DNA of 64,000 nucleotides from Paenibacillus sp. FSL K6-1096. Its GTDB lineage: Bacteria; Bacillota; Bacilli; Paenibacillales; Paenibacillaceae. The translations under genes and the position numbers were made by a program. The notes beneath the pieces are model-generated. The model had not been told where the DNA came from and did no database searches. It worked only from the letters and a program-made list of their open reading frames with translations. Location of the stretch: the NCBI RefSeq assembly GCF_037977055.1, contig NZ_CP150274.1:1550001-1614000 (forward strand), written 5' to 3'. Shown here piece after piece: positions 1 to 9,312 of this stretch. Each line of letters starts with the position of its first letter. Within the stretch, counting starts at the first letter, position 1.

Positions 1-1260
1 CCCATAGGTATCGTTTACCAGCTTGAATTTGTCTACATCCAGCATTACTACCGAGAAGGGAAGCCCGGAGTCCATCCATTGATGAATCGTATGCTCAAGG
101 GAACGGCGGTTCATAAGCCCGGTCAGCACATCCGTCGAGGCTTCGTGGGTTAGCTGGTCGGTCTGCTGCTGAATATTTGTCAGGGCCAGCTTCACCCCGT
201 CCGTCAGCAGATAAGCCTCCCGGCTCCAATATTTCTGCGAATCCTGCATTTTGATTGTCTCCTTGCCCATCCGGCTGACCACATCCGCCAGATAGACGAA
301 GGGCCGCGTGAATTTGCGCACCAGCAGAATGACACCGAGCAGCAGGACGATAAAAGGCAGCGATGAATACCCAATCAGAATGCGAATATGCCCTATCAAT
401 TCATGATGAATCTGGCTGACCGGGGAGACCACCACGATGCCCCAGCCGTTGGCTGGAACACTGGAGTAGCCTGCCAGCATATCAATTCCCTGGGTATTGC
501 GGACGGGCATATTCCCGCTTTTCTTCAGCATGAGCTGCCGTACCGCCTTATTGCTGCTGACATCCTTGCCGATGAGCTGCTTGTCGGGGTGATACACCAG
601 ATGGCCTTCCGAATCCACTATGTAATAGTAAGCCCCGGTATCCGCCACCTGGCCGTTATCAAAAATCTCAGAGAGAATATTGTTCTCCTGAAGATAGATC
701 GTACCGCTCAATAATCCAAGATAAGTACCCGCAGAACTGAAGATCGGCTGGCTCAAAAACACGATTAACCGCTTGGTATTTGCAGTGAGGTAAGGCGAGG
801 AGATATACGGCTTGCGGAGCGCCAGCGCTTCCTTGCTGTTGCTGGAAGTGACATGCTTGCCGGTCGTGCCCAGGCTGGCAGGCGACACATTGCGTACCAG
901 CCCGCCGGACTCAACAACGGTAATGGAATTGAAAAAGTTACTGCTGCTGCGCATCAGATCGAGAGACTCATTAACATCCTCGGGTACCATTGCTTTAATA
1001 TTCGACAGCCTTCCGGCATTGTACTTCAAGCTGTTGCGCATGGACTCAAATACGGAATCCATCGTTCTCGACATACGGTCAGCGTTGACATAATTGAGGC
1101 GTAACGTCGTCTCGGTCAAGGATTCCTTCTTGGATTCATAGGAACCTAGCAGAAGAATACTTGAGGTTAACAGAATCACCAAAGTCACCATGCCGGTCAG
1201 CAGCGTGGTGAGACTCAGCCTCCTGCTATGACGAAGCGCCCTTTTTAACATTCTATACAA
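1..1260 (-). CDS. membrane sensor diguanylate cyclase (dCache-HAMP-like-GGDEF), 3' end cut off by the window
   Basis: This is an open minus-strand frame running off the left edge. The N-terminus has a transmembrane helix (TLLTGMVTLVILLTSSILLL), followed by an extracellular double-Cache-type region with the typical YYYIVDSEGHLVYHPDK segment. A second transmembrane helix (SSLPFIVLLLGVILLV) leads into a HAMP-like linker. The frame then enters a GGDEF domain, visible as TDVLTGLMNRRSLE and VVMLDVDKFKLVNDTYG; the window ends just before the GGDEF signature itself. Such proteins make cyclic-di-GMP in response to small extracellular ligands. A TTG at 1260 lies 9 nt after AGGAGG and is preferred over the ATG at 1251, which is 18 nt away. 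Whether the GGEEF motif is intact, or an EAL domain follows, cannot be seen. Confidence 0.85.
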   Translation of the reverse strand, partial: MYRMLKRALRHSRRLSLTTLLTGMVTLVILLTSSILLLGSYESKKESLTETTLRLNYVNADRMSRTMDSVFESMRNSLKYNAGRLSNIKAMVPEDVNESLDLMRSSSNFFNSITVVESGGLVRNVSPASLGTTGKHVTSSNSKEALALRKPYISSPYLTANTKRLIVFLSQPIFSSAGTYLGLLSGTIYLQENNILSEIFDNGQVADTGAYYYIVDSEGHLVYHPDKQLIGKDVSSNKAVRQLMLKKSGNMPVRNTQGIDMLAGYSSVPANGWGIVVVSPVSQIHHELIGHIRILIGYSSLPFIVLLLGVILLVRKFTRPFVYLADVVSRMGKETIKMQDSQKYWSREAYLLTDGVKLALTNIQQQTDQLTHEASTDVLTGLMNRRSLEHTIHQWMDSGLPFSVVMLDVDKFKLVNDTYG

Positions 1261-1353
1261 TACTGCGGTCCTCCTTGGTGCCTTGTAAGCATAATGCCTT
1301 AATCATACAGCAAATAATGATAATATTCGACACCTGATGAATCGCAGCAGCGG

Positions 1354-1911
1354 CTAGACCAGCAGCATCTCATCCACCCGTTCCTTCGCCCCCCGCCAGG
1401 AAGTCATCAATGGAAAAGCATACTCCTCCCGTGCCCGCAGGTTCCAGGGATGCGGAATGCACAGCACCTTTCTTCCGGCCTGTACAGCGGGTAACAGATT
1501 ATGCGGGCCGTCATCAATCAGTAGATCGTAAGCGATCAGATGCTTGCGCCGCGCGGTGAAGAAATTCTCAGGCGGGATATACGGCATATGCTTCTGCAGC
1601 CAGTTCCATTTCTCACCCACCGTCTTCGGCGCAGCCGCCGTAACAATGATGACATCATACGCATGGTGAAGCTTCTCCATCTCTTCCACTACATATTCAT
1701 CGAACAGCTCCAGTTCCTCATATAAGCCGGGTCTCCCGAAAAAAAGCTCCATCGTGCTGTCCGGGTGACGCAGGTGGTCCGTGTTCCAGTCCGTCATATC
1801 CTCGTACCGAAGCGGATGCGTAGGAAAATCAATATTGTTGTGGTAGATCGCCCGTTTGACGAGATGGCAGATGGTATCGTCCATATCGACGGCGATGATC
1901 GGTTTACGCAT
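1354..1911 (-). CDS. HAD-superfamily 5' nucleotidase, NT5C-type
   Basis: A 185-residue protein. HAD motif I is DMDDT at residues 9-13 (nucleophile Asp9 and acid/base Asp11), the motif II Thr lies in IIVTAAA, and the acidic motif IV is LLIDDGPHNL. Size and layout match the 5'(3')-deoxyribonucleotidase family (NT5C; B. subtilis YorS/YqfW type), cytosolic phosphatases that dephosphorylate (deoxy)nucleoside monophosphates. GGAGG lies 7 nt before the ATG. It stands alone between the cyclase gene and a tiny membrane-protein gene. The family is confident; the substrate is inferred. Confidence 0.8.
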   Translation of the reverse strand: MRKPIIAVDMDDTICHLVKRAIYHNNIDFPTHPLRYEDMTDWNTDHLRHPDSTMELFFGRPGLYEELELFDEYVVEEMEKLHHAYDVIIVTAAAPKTVGEKWNWLQKHMPYIPPENFFTARRKHLIAYDLLIDDGPHNLLPAVQAGRKVLCIPHPWNLRAREEYAFPLMTSWRGAKERVDEMLLV

Positions 1912-2061
1912 TGCTTGTCCTCCAAAAATGCATTTTCATCCATTATAGGCATCCGGGGGATGGGTGTCCAGACCTGCCCGCCGCCACACCAAAAAGCACA
2001 TGCCTCCCAAGCTGCAGGGGCACATGCCTCATGTTCTATACGTATTCCATTAATAGATGTC

Positions 2062-2208
2062 TTATCTCCGGGAGCGTCCCCGGAACAGGTTAACCACGAA
2101 CAACACCGCTGCTACGAACAGCAGCAAATGGATCAGGTTACCCATGAAGTTAAAGATGAAGCCGAACAGCCAGACTGCCACTACGAGTCCAATGAGTCCC
2201 CACAGCAT
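2062..2208 (-). CDS. Lmo0937-family small membrane protein (48 aa)
   Basis: A 48-codon frame read on the minus strand. It starts MLWGLIGLVVAVWLFGF, has two short hydrophobic segments around a NFMGNLIHLLL turn, and ends in the basic tail NLFRGRSRR. The MLW start, central GxLIHLLL and C-terminal NLxRGR match the Lmo0937 family of small Firmicute membrane proteins, whose function is unknown. An AGGAG/AAGGTGG ribosome-binding region precedes the ATG. The gap to the downstream nucleotidase (150 bp) contains a repeated word (gcacatgcctc, near 1998 and 2020) and no clear terminator. Confidence 0.8.
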   Translation of the reverse strand: MLWGLIGLVVAVWLFGFIFNFMGNLIHLLLFVAAVLFVVNLFRGRSRR

Positions 2209-2309
2209 AAGATGTACCACCTTTCTCCTCTGGGTTGTTTGACTCTATTTTACCCGTGTGGAGACGGAATCAAACGGCTGCTCCCGGACATTGCTAAATT
2301 AGGGGTAAC

Positions 2310-2966
2310 TTAAGGATACAGCGGCTTGATTACATTCCAGTTAGCGTGCATGTACAAGGTTACCGGGGAGCAGCCCTTGGGCATCAGAATGCCAAGTCCA
2401 TAGCTATGCTCAAATTGTACTGCATAGTACTGCATCTGCAGCTCTTCCCAGTAGCGGTATACGCCGAAGTCGTCCAGCATCGCCGCAATATCATGGAACA
2501 GAATAACGCCGTTCACCGCCAGCTTCGGCAGCCATGACTCATAATCATGCTTGACCGCCTCATAAGTGTGGAGACCGTCAATATGCAGCAAGTCGATGCT
2601 TCCGTCAGCAAATTGAAGCAATGCCTCATCGAAGGTCATGCGCAGCAGATGGGAGATCCCGGGGTAATAGGTGCCCGACGAGGATAACACGGACTGGTAA
2701 CAGGATTCATCGTACAGTCCCGAATGCTGGTCCCCCAGCCATGTATCGATTGCGTAGCATTCCGTTGCAAGCCCATGATCCTTGACTGCCTGACAGAAGG
2801 CGAAGTGAGAAGCTCCATAATAAGTTCCTAACTCCACCACCCGGTTCGGCTGCATATGTCGGACCAAGTCATAGCCGAATCTGCGATGCCCTTCCCAAGC
2901 GGTATTCAGATGCGTCCCCCGCTCATCCGTCTCAAACACAGGTCTGCTGCTGTTCCATACCATCAT
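2310..2966 (-). CDS. class I SAM-dependent methyltransferase (Methyltransf_24-like)
   Basis: A 218-residue cytosolic protein. Rossmann motif I is VVELGTYYGASHF at about residues 43-55, and the acidic end of strand 2 is CYAIDTW. The later LLHIDGLHTYEAVKHDYESW followed by GGVILFHD-like NGVILFHDI is typical of Methyltransf_24 enzymes, often found in glycan-modifying clusters. The start is one of two consecutive ATGs, with a G-rich site (GGGGGGG) 5-8 nt upstream. The substrate is unknown. It is followed by the small membrane-protein gene with a 100-bp gap, so co-transcription is possible but unproven. Confidence 0.75.
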   Translation of the reverse strand: MMVWNSSRPVFETDERGTHLNTAWEGHRRFGYDLVRHMQPNRVVELGTYYGASHFAFCQAVKDHGLATECYAIDTWLGDQHSGLYDESCYQSVLSSSGTYYPGISHLLRMTFDEALLQFADGSIDLLHIDGLHTYEAVKHDYESWLPKLAVNGVILFHDIAAMLDDFGVYRYWEELQMQYYAVQFEHSYGLGILMPKGCSPVTLYMHANWNVIKPLYP

Positions 2967-3044
2967 CTACGCCCCCCCTGTCCCATTGATATACGTTAGT
3001 ATATTCACAGTGAGTGGGATTGGACTGGATATCTGTATCCGTCA

Positions 3045-3084
3045 AATCCACTTAATCCACTTAATCCACTTAATCCACTTAATC
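3045..3084. repeat. 9-bp tandem repeat (aatccactt, 4 copies plus 4 nt)
   Basis: Four perfect contiguous copies of aatccactt run from 3045 to 3080, followed by a partial aatc. They lie in the 229-bp spacer between the GH38 terminator and the methyltransferase start. No gene is visible here. It is probably a slippage-prone microsatellite upstream of the methyltransferase promoter region. Confidence 0.9.
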
Positions 3085-3108
3085 TTCAGACTGTCCGGAT
3101 TGCGCACC

Positions 3109-3166
3109 AAAAAAGCGGCACAAACCCAAGGCTCATTCCTGAATGAGCTTCCAGGTTGTACCGCTT
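3109..3166 (-). terminator. Rho-independent terminator of the mannosidase operon
   Basis: Read on the minus strand, a long imperfect hairpin has arms beginning AAGCGG and ending CCGCTT, with an inner AAGCTCATT/AATGAGCC stem. It is followed by six Ts and lies about 30 bp downstream of the GH38 stop codon. Confidence 0.85.
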
Positions 3167-3195
3167 ATCTTCAATTTCCATTCAAGCTGTATGGC

Positions 3196-5979
3196 CTATT
3201 TCTCTAACTCGTACACCCGGGTAACGATCTTGTAGCCTTCCACCGTCTGCTCCGCCGCAGCAAGCTTCGAGACCCGGCGCTCCAGCACATCGCTCTCGTA
3301 GACAGCCTCTGCGCTGAAGGCAGGCTCTACCTTGAGCTCTGCCGGTTCGCCGCCCAGATTGTACCAGCGGGCCACAAGGTCGCCTGTCTCCTCAGCCATC
3401 TTCAGGGTTGAGAAGGCCAGCGGTGAAGCCTCGGAGTTCCAGCTTAACCATTGCCCGGATACCGGCAGGGTTACTCCGCCCGAATGCGGTTGTCCGTTCA
3501 CGGCCGGGACACGTGTTGCCGGGCCTTGCGTTTGAAGGACGGTCCACGGAATCTGGTATTGGTAGGCCTGTGCATAGGCACCGGATACCGCACCATCACC
3601 CGTATAAGGGATGATCGCATATTCTACCGTTTGCCCGCCCAGGCACTGTGCCTCCGGTGTCTCGAATACGCCCCAATCCCCCAACTCAGAGGATGAGCGC
3701 AGCAGGGTTACGGCAATGGTGTTTTTGCCGTCCAGCAGCACTTCATATTCGTTCAGGCCTTTGTTCGCAACGGCAAGTCCATGGACTCCGTCCGCTACGC
3801 TGACGAAGACCTGCTGATGCTGGGCGTTGCTCGGATTGATCCATTCCGCCGCAGGCCGGTTATTGCGCCTGGCCACCTCGAATACAGAATCCGCATAGTG
3901 GTGATCCGCTTCAAGACCTGTAGGGAACAAGGCTCTGAGCCGCTGATCCTTGGCCTGATTGTTGAAGCTGGTGCTTACCTGTACCATTCCGCTTCCAGCT
4001 TCCAAGGTATAGTGTGTGGTCAACACAAGCGGCACCATCCGAGCCGAACGCTGCGCGGTACGCTCCGTGAACGGAACCATCTCCCGCTTCTCGGTGAGGA
4101 AGGTCTCATCTGCACTGGCCGGAACCTCCCAGCGCAGCACCGTCTCCATCACCACACGCGCCGGGGACTGCTCCTTGACTGAAATCTCAGCTGTCAAGCC
4201 TTCGGTGGTCAGCACCCCGCTGCCTTCCGGCTGGCGGTACACATATTCATTGCCGATGTCGCCGGTGTTCTCGTAGGCGTTCAGTCCGGCATAGACCGCT
4301 CCTGACTGCTTGTCTGTAACAGTTACGGTACCATTACTTGCAACCGCAACGATAAGCTTACTGTTCTCCATCGTGTTGCCTTGCACACTTACACTATCCA
4401 ACACGGCTGCTTCCGCTCCGGCGGCTGCCTCAGCGGGAACCAACGCATAGGTACGGTAACCAAGCGCAGCCACATCCGCTGCCGGGAAGCTCACCCGGAC
4501 CTTGCGCGCCATATAAGGCTGGCGGAAGCGGTCCTTGGGCAGCTCGTACCCGAAGTGAACGCCAAGATCCTCAATGCGGGCCGGGTACAGCTTGCCCTCT
4601 TCGTCCATAACCTGCCATTCGCCCAGCGGCTCCTGTGCAAGCGCTCTGGCCAGAGTCTGCGGGTTAGGTCCTTCAGGGAAGTATTTCTTGACCGTAATCA
4701 GCTCCACCGTAACCATCCCGGTTCTGGACCAGCCGCTGGTATTAAATACGGTGAACGGAACCGCCTCAGCTCCCCAGGCTGCTACTCCAGCCAGATCAAT
4801 GGCTTCCGTAAGTGCAGCCGCGCTCTTAGCGGCAATCGCCTCAGCCATCTGGCTGCTCTTGGCGAACCGGGTCACCATCTCGCGGTGCACCTCATCCACG
4901 CTGCAGCCGCAGATGCTGTCATGCGGATGATTCTGCATTAAGGTCTTCCACGCATACGTCAGCAGGTGATGCGGGTAGGCCTCTACCCCGGCCAGCGCGG
5001 CGAATGCCGCCAATGGCTCAGCCACCTTTTCCAGTAAGGTCTGGCCAGACTGGTTCAATTGCTTCAGATACACCCGCGAGGAGGCCGTGTTGACCAGTGT
5101 GCCCCATCCATCCGTATGCTGGCTGCGCAGCTCCCCTTCCACTGTCACCAGATCGCCGGGAAGATTGTCTTCCAGTGCCTTCAGGTAATCGTCGAAATTG
5201 GAGTGTACGAACTCTACATCGGGATACAAGCTGGAAGCCGTGCGGATCGCCTCGGACAGATCGGTCTGAATCGGCTGGTGATCGCAGCCGTTCATAAACA
5301 GCAGATGCGGGGTAGAAGCGAACTTCTCCGCGTCCGCAAGATTCTTGTCCCAATAGGCCTTGGCGGCAACCGGGTCGGCCGGAACCTCCATGCCGTTGCA
5401 ATACCAGTTGGCGAACAGCACGCCCAGCACCTCCGAGCCGTCCGGGGAACGCCAGATCATCTCGGAATAAGGAGACTCGTAGGAATCCGTCTCACTGACT
5501 TCATTATTGAAGCCGGTTGGCTTCACGCCGCGCCCGAAGATGGCATTCGTTATCCCGGCCTGCTGGAGAATTTGCGGTGCCTGCCCCATGTTGCCGAAGG
5601 AGTCGGGGAAGTAGCCGGTTTTGGAGATAATCCCGAAGGGTCTTGCATCCATATGCCCGATCAGCAGGTTGCGCAGATTCGCCTCCCCGCTGGTCAGGAA
5701 CTCGTCCTGGAGCACGTACCACGGACCGAAATGAATGCGTCCTTCCCGGATATAGCGGTCCAGCCGCTCTCTCTGCTCCGGGCGGACCTGAAGATAATCC
5801 TCGCGGATAATGGTCTGTCCGTCCAGATGGAAATAGCGGTAATCCGGATCTTGATCAAGCGTATCTAGAAGCTTATCCATCAGTTCAATCAATAACAGAT
5901 GATGATGTTCATAAGGCATATACCATTCGCGGTCCCAGTGGGTGTGCGAGATGATATGTGCGGTTTTGCGCTTAGCCAT
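3196..5979 (-). CDS. alpha-mannosidase, glycoside hydrolase family 38
   Basis: A 927-residue protein with no signal peptide, so it acts in the cytoplasm on imported oligosaccharides. The GH38 zinc site HTHWDREW is at residues 12-19 (ligands His14 and Asp16), and the nucleophile Asp126 lies in YFPDSFGNMG. A later NHPHDSICGCS motif supplies the remaining His/Asp ligands. The C-terminal half is the usual beta-sandwich region. The length fits bacterial GH38 enzymes related to mannosylglycerate hydrolase (MngB) and streptococcal N-glycan mannosidases. It is the last gene of the importer operon, 22 bp after the MalG-type permease. With GH125 upstream, the likely substrates are alpha-mannosides from yeast mannan or N-glycans. 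The ATG is preceded by GGAGG at 9 nt. Confidence 0.93.
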   Translation of the reverse strand: MAKRKTAHIISHTHWDREWYMPYEHHHLLLIELMDKLLDTLDQDPDYRYFHLDGQTIIREDYLQVRPEQRERLDRYIREGRIHFGPWYVLQDEFLTSGEANLRNLLIGHMDARPFGIISKTGYFPDSFGNMGQAPQILQQAGITNAIFGRGVKPTGFNNEVSETDSYESPYSEMIWRSPDGSEVLGVLFANWYCNGMEVPADPVAAKAYWDKNLADAEKFASTPHLLFMNGCDHQPIQTDLSEAIRTASSLYPDVEFVHSNFDDYLKALEDNLPGDLVTVEGELRSQHTDGWGTLVNTASSRVYLKQLNQSGQTLLEKVAEPLAAFAALAGVEAYPHHLLTYAWKTLMQNHPHDSICGCSVDEVHREMVTRFAKSSQMAEAIAAKSAAALTEAIDLAGVAAWGAEAVPFTVFNTSGWSRTGMVTVELITVKKYFPEGPNPQTLARALAQEPLGEWQVMDEEGKLYPARIEDLGVHFGYELPKDRFRQPYMARKVRVSFPAADVAALGYRTYALVPAEAAAGAEAAVLDSVSVQGNTMENSKLIVAVASNGTVTVTDKQSGAVYAGLNAYENTGDIGNEYVYRQPEGSGVLTTEGLTAEISVKEQSPARVVMETVLRWEVPASADETFLTEKREMVPFTERTAQRSARMVPLVLTTHYTLEAGSGMVQVSTSFNNQAKDQRLRALFPTGLEADHHYADSVFEVARRNNRPAAEWINPSNAQHQQVFVSVADGVHGLAVANKGLNEYEVLLDGKNTIAVTLLRSSSELGDWGVFETPEAQCLGGQTVEYAIIPYTGDGAVSGAYAQAYQYQIPWTVLQTQGPATRVPAVNGQPHSGGVTLPVSGQWLSWNSEASPLAFSTLKMAEETGDLVARWYNLGGEPAELKVEPAFSAEAVYESDVLERRVSKLAAAEQTVEGYKIVTRVYELEK

Positions 5980-6001
5980 TGGTGTAATCCTCCATTATCC
6001 C

Positions 6002-6823
6002 TTATCCTTTTGTTGCTCCGCCCATGCTGAACCCCTTGGACATATACCGCTGGGAGAACATATACAGCACTACGGAAGGCATCGTGTAGAGCAATGAGAA
6101 GGCAGCAAGTCTGCCATATTCGACCATGCCGTGGCTGCCGAAGAATTGATAGATCGTAACTGAGGCCGGCAGCTTCTCCGGTGTCTGGAGCAGGATATAC
6201 GGCACGAAGAAGTTGCCCCAGCTGCCTGAGAAGGTGAAAATCGCAATCGTCGCGATCCCCGGCAGCATGAGCGGAGCAACGATTCTCCGTAATCCGCCCC
6301 AGACCGAGGCGCCGTCAATCCAGGCCGCTTCCTCCAGGTCAATCGGCACGGAATCCATGAAGCTTTTCATCATCCAGATCCCGTAAGGAAGCGAGGAGGA
6401 TGTGAGGAAGAGCATGGTCGCGAAGATCGAGTTCTGCAGCTTGAAGAACAGGAACATTTGAAATACCGGAACCATAACCGCTGTAATCGGCAGAGCCGTC
6501 ATGAAGAGGATGCTGAGCAGGAAGCTTTTTTTGAAGCGCATCTCATAACGGGATAAAGGGTACGCAGCCAATACGGAGGCAAGGACGACTAAGGTCGCCT
6601 GCCCGCCGGAGAGGATGATCCCTACGCCGAACGAGCGCAGATTGCCGCTGTCCCCGAGCACTGCCGAGAAGTTATCGAGCGTGAAATTGGGAAATTTAAT
6701 ACCCTGCTGGGCATTTGTATCAAACGAAGCGAGCAGAATCCAGAATAACGGCAGCAGGAAGCAGAGTCCCAGAACCACCAGAATCCCGTATTGGATATTA
6801 CGTTGAAGCCTATGCTTGACCAC
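6002..6823 (-). CDS. carbohydrate ABC transporter permease, MalG-type
   Basis: A 273-residue integral membrane protein with about six helices. The ABC-binding EAA loop reads EEAAWIDGASVWGGLRRIV, near residues 166-184. The start is GTG at 6823, 9 nt after AAGGAGG. It lies 21 bp after the MalF-type permease and pairs with it as the membrane channel of a CUT1-family sugar importer. No ATPase gene is present, so a shared MsmX-type ATPase encoded elsewhere is expected, as in many Firmicute CUT1 systems. Confidence 0.92.
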   Translation of the reverse strand: MVKHRLQRNIQYGILVVLGLCFLLPLFWILLASFDTNAQQGIKFPNFTLDNFSAVLGDSGNLRSFGVGIILSGGQATLVVLASVLAAYPLSRYEMRFKKSFLLSILFMTALPITAVMVPVFQMFLFFKLQNSIFATMLFLTSSSLPYGIWMMKSFMDSVPIDLEEAAWIDGASVWGGLRRIVAPLMLPGIATIAIFTFSGSWGNFFVPYILLQTPEKLPASVTIYQFFGSHGMVEYGRLAAFSLLYTMPSVVLYMFSQRYMSKGFSMGGATKG

Positions 6824-6844
6824 AGTGATGCACCTCCTTCAGGG

Positions 6845-7711
6845 TTAGACCTTGACTTTCATGGATTTCATATAGAACAAGCTTGCAACAATTCCGATCA
6901 CCAGCAGCACGAGCGAGATCGCGGTGCCGTATCCGAACTGATAATTGACGAAGGCCTGGTTGTACATAAATACCGGCAAGGTCTGAGTGGCCGTTCCCGG
7001 CCCCCCTCCGGTCATGGTATAGATCAGAGTGAACACGCCCAGAGTCTGCAGCGTGACGAGCATCATGTTGGTGACGATCGAGCCTTTGACCATAGGAATA
7101 GTAATATAACTCAGAGTCTTGAAGCTGCTTGCCCCGTCAATCGTGGCGGCCTCCTCAATATCCTTAGGAATCTCATCCAGCGCAGATTGATAGACCATCA
7201 TCGAGAACGCGGTGCCGTGCCAGATGTTGGCAATGATGACACTCACCATCGGGAAGCTGAACAGCCAGGAGACCGGGCTAATGCCGAACCAGCCGATGAT
7301 CTGATTCAAGGTCCCGTTATCACTGAAGAACGCTACCATACAGAAGGCGACTACGATCTCCGGTGTCACCCAGCCCGCAATTACAATAATGCCGATGATC
7401 CGGCGGAAGGTTATATTCTTCTCTTTCATTAATAAGGCCAGAATGAAGCCGAGTACAACCTGCCCGATGACCGCTGAGAAAATCAGGAACACCAGCGTTC
7501 TCCAGACACTAATCCGGAAATCCGGGTCCTGGAACATATTGGTAAAGTTCTGGAAGCCGATGAATTGCAGATTACGGGCGGCACTGCCCGTCAGAGCCAT
7601 ATTGGTGAAGGCGAAGCAAATGGTCAGAATAATCGGTACGATAAAGAATATCAGCAGCAGCAAGACAGAAGGCGTCAAGAATAAAAATGCGCCCCGTGGC
7701 TTCCTTTTCAT
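6845..7711 (-). CDS. carbohydrate ABC transporter permease, MalF-type
   Basis: A 288-residue membrane protein with six predicted helices; the first is FLTPSVLLLLIFFIVPIILT. The EAA loop is EEAATIDGASSFKTLSYITI. GGGGGAG precedes the ATG. It is the partner of the MalG-type permease immediately downstream and of the substrate-binding lipoprotein upstream. Together they form the translocation pore of the mannoside importer. Confidence 0.92.
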   Translation of the reverse strand: MKRKPRGAFLFLTPSVLLLLIFFIVPIILTICFAFTNMALTGSAARNLQFIGFQNFTNMFQDPDFRISVWRTLVFLIFSAVIGQVVLGFILALLMKEKNITFRRIIGIIVIAGWVTPEIVVAFCMVAFFSDNGTLNQIIGWFGISPVSWLFSFPMVSVIIANIWHGTAFSMMVYQSALDEIPKDIEEAATIDGASSFKTLSYITIPMVKGSIVTNMMLVTLQTLGVFTLIYTMTGGGPGTATQTLPVFMYNQAFVNYQFGYGTAISLVLLVIGIVASLFYMKSMKVKV

Positions 7712-7779
7712 AGGTCACTCCCCCTCCAAATCCGAAAGAGGAGAATCGCTTCTCCTCTGCGCTCGAATTCTCAATTCCT

Positions 7780-9162
7780 CTATTTGACTTCTACTTTATC
7801 TTCGCCAAGCGCGCGGACTACATTGTCCTTCAGTTGCTTCACAGCATCCTCCGGTGACAGCTTGCCGGAAGCAATGCTCTCGACAATGCTCTGAAGCTGG
7901 GCGGATACGGTAGCGTACTCGTCATTGGCCGGGCGGAATTTCGCCACCTCCAGCAAGGCCTGCGCTTCGGCGGTATACGTGCGGTCGGTATAGCCTGCTA
8001 CGTCCACAGAGTCATTACGCGGGCTCAGGTTCCCCTCGGCCATTACGCGTCCGGTCGCATTCTCCTGGTTCATCAGGAACTCCATGAACTTCCACGCAGC
8101 TTCCTTGTTCTGCGATTGTGCCGGAATCGACCAGGCCCAGCCGCCGGACATGGTGATGGCTCCAGGCTCTTGTCCGTTCTGCGTCGGGAATGGCGCGAAG
8201 CCCATTTTGTCTGCTACATTCTCAATCGGTGCCGCACCGTTCTCGAACCAGGTCGATCCGGCCCAGCTTCCGTCTACAGCCATCGCCAGCTTACCTTGCG
8301 GGAACAGCTGCTGGAAGGCAATGCTGCCGGCTTGTCCGTTCAGCGCTACCTGCATCGTCGGTCCTGTCTTATCTACATTGAACAACTGATCAATGAATTT
8401 GAAGGAATCTAATAGTCCAGGGCTGCTGACAACCCATTTCTTGGTTTCATCGTTGTAGAGCGTGTCGTTCGTACCATAGAGAAGCATCTCCAGCGTCTGC
8501 ATCGTTACGCCTTCACCGCTCGATTTGCCTACGATCATATTCAACGGGGTTACGCCCGGCAGCTTATCCTTGATGGTACGCGCTGCTTCCAGCACCTCAT
8601 CCCAATTCGCAGGCTTGAACGGTACCGGTAATCCCGCTTGCGCCAGCAGTTCCTTGTTATACCAGATGCCGCGTGTATCTGAGGTCGCAGGAATACCGTA
8701 GATTTTGCCGTCCTCACCGGTCACACCAGCCTTAAGATTCTCAATGAACTTGTCCTTCCAGTCACTCCAGCCCGCCACCTGTGTATCGAGCGGCTCCAGA
8801 TATCCGGCTGCGGCATCCGATTTAATAATGGAGGTATCTTCGGCTACAATGTCCGGCGCGGTATCGGGCGACTTCATCTGCAGGACGATCTTGGAGGTGT
8901 AATCCCCTTCACTGGCCAGCACCGGAGCGATCTTGATCTTGATATCCGGGTTGTCCGTTTCGAACTTCTCAATCAGGCCGGATTCAAAATATTTCGTCAA
9001 TGTATCCTCTGAACCGGACGAACGGAAGGTAATCGTGACCTCCTGCTTTCCTTCGGCTGTGCCCGAACCGGAATTGGAATTGCCGCTTGAACAGGCTGTT
9101 GTTAACAGAAGAAGCGAAGCCATTGCCGCAGTCATCGAAACTTTAAGTTTATTTGCTTTCAT
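7780..9162 (-). CDS. ABC transporter sugar-binding lipoprotein
   Basis: A 460-residue extracellular solute-binding protein family 1. The signal peptide ends in the lipobox LLTTAC, with lipidated Cys24, followed by a Ser/Gly/Asn-rich linker. The mature domain shows the GMSGGWAWSIP-like motif (ITMSGGWAWSIPA) and KEAAWKFMEFLMN, both typical of CUT1 binding proteins. It captures the oligosaccharide outside the membrane and delivers it to the two permeases 68 bp downstream. A near-cre box lies 72-86 bp upstream of the start, and an AAAGGGG ribosome site precedes the ATG. Confidence 0.93.
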   Translation of the reverse strand: MKANKLKVSMTAAMASLLLLTTACSSGNSNSGSGTAEGKQEVTITFRSSGSEDTLTKYFESGLIEKFETDNPDIKIKIAPVLASEGDYTSKIVLQMKSPDTAPDIVAEDTSIIKSDAAAGYLEPLDTQVAGWSDWKDKFIENLKAGVTGEDGKIYGIPATSDTRGIWYNKELLAQAGLPVPFKPANWDEVLEAARTIKDKLPGVTPLNMIVGKSSGEGVTMQTLEMLLYGTNDTLYNDETKKWVVSSPGLLDSFKFIDQLFNVDKTGPTMQVALNGQAGSIAFQQLFPQGKLAMAVDGSWAGSTWFENGAAPIENVADKMGFAPFPTQNGQEPGAITMSGGWAWSIPAQSQNKEAAWKFMEFLMNQENATGRVMAEGNLSPRNDSVDVAGYTDRTYTAEAQALLEVAKFRPANDEYATVSAQLQSIVESIASGKLSPEDAVKQLKDNVVRALGEDKVEVK

Positions 9163-9233
9163 TTGGTCTGTGCCCCTTTGATTGTAGTTTCACAAGTGGA
9201 TAAGTTATCGTGTGCAACATATAAATTGTTATA

Positions 9234-9248
9234 TTTTAACGCTTTCAT
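9234..9248 (-). promoter_or_regulatory. cre-like catabolite box upstream of the binding-protein gene
   Basis: The minus strand reads ATGAAAGCGTTAAAA. This fits the cre consensus WTGNAANCGNWNNCW except for the C near the end. It lies 72 bp before the lipoprotein start and overlaps possible promoter hexamers, suggesting CcpA repression on preferred sugars. Confidence 0.5.
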
Positions 9249-9263
9249 AAAAGCCTCAAGCGG

Positions 9264-9300
9264 AAACGGCTTTGCCGTCCTTGGAAGGACGACGCCGTTT
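9264..9300 (-). terminator. intercistronic hairpin between GH125 and the importer operon
   Basis: A nested inverted repeat: outer arms AAACGGC/GCCGTTT and inner arms GTCCTT/AAGGAC. It lies 13 bp after the GH125 stop. The T-tract is poor, so it is either a weak terminator or an mRNA-stabilising stem that partly uncouples GH125 from the importer genes. Confidence 0.5.
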
Positions 9301-9312
9301 CAGCGAGGAATT

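Noticed and set aside
1765..2313. 182-codon plus-strand frame between nucleotidase and methyltransferase
   Set aside because: It lies across the start of the nucleotidase gene and the small Lmo0937-family gene on the other strand, and shows low-complexity His/Gln-rich sequence without a ribosome site.
3196..5979. Long plus-strand frames opposite the GH38 gene (for example 5059-5868)
   Set aside because: They show no recognisable domain, and the minus-strand frame carries all GH38 catalytic motifs.
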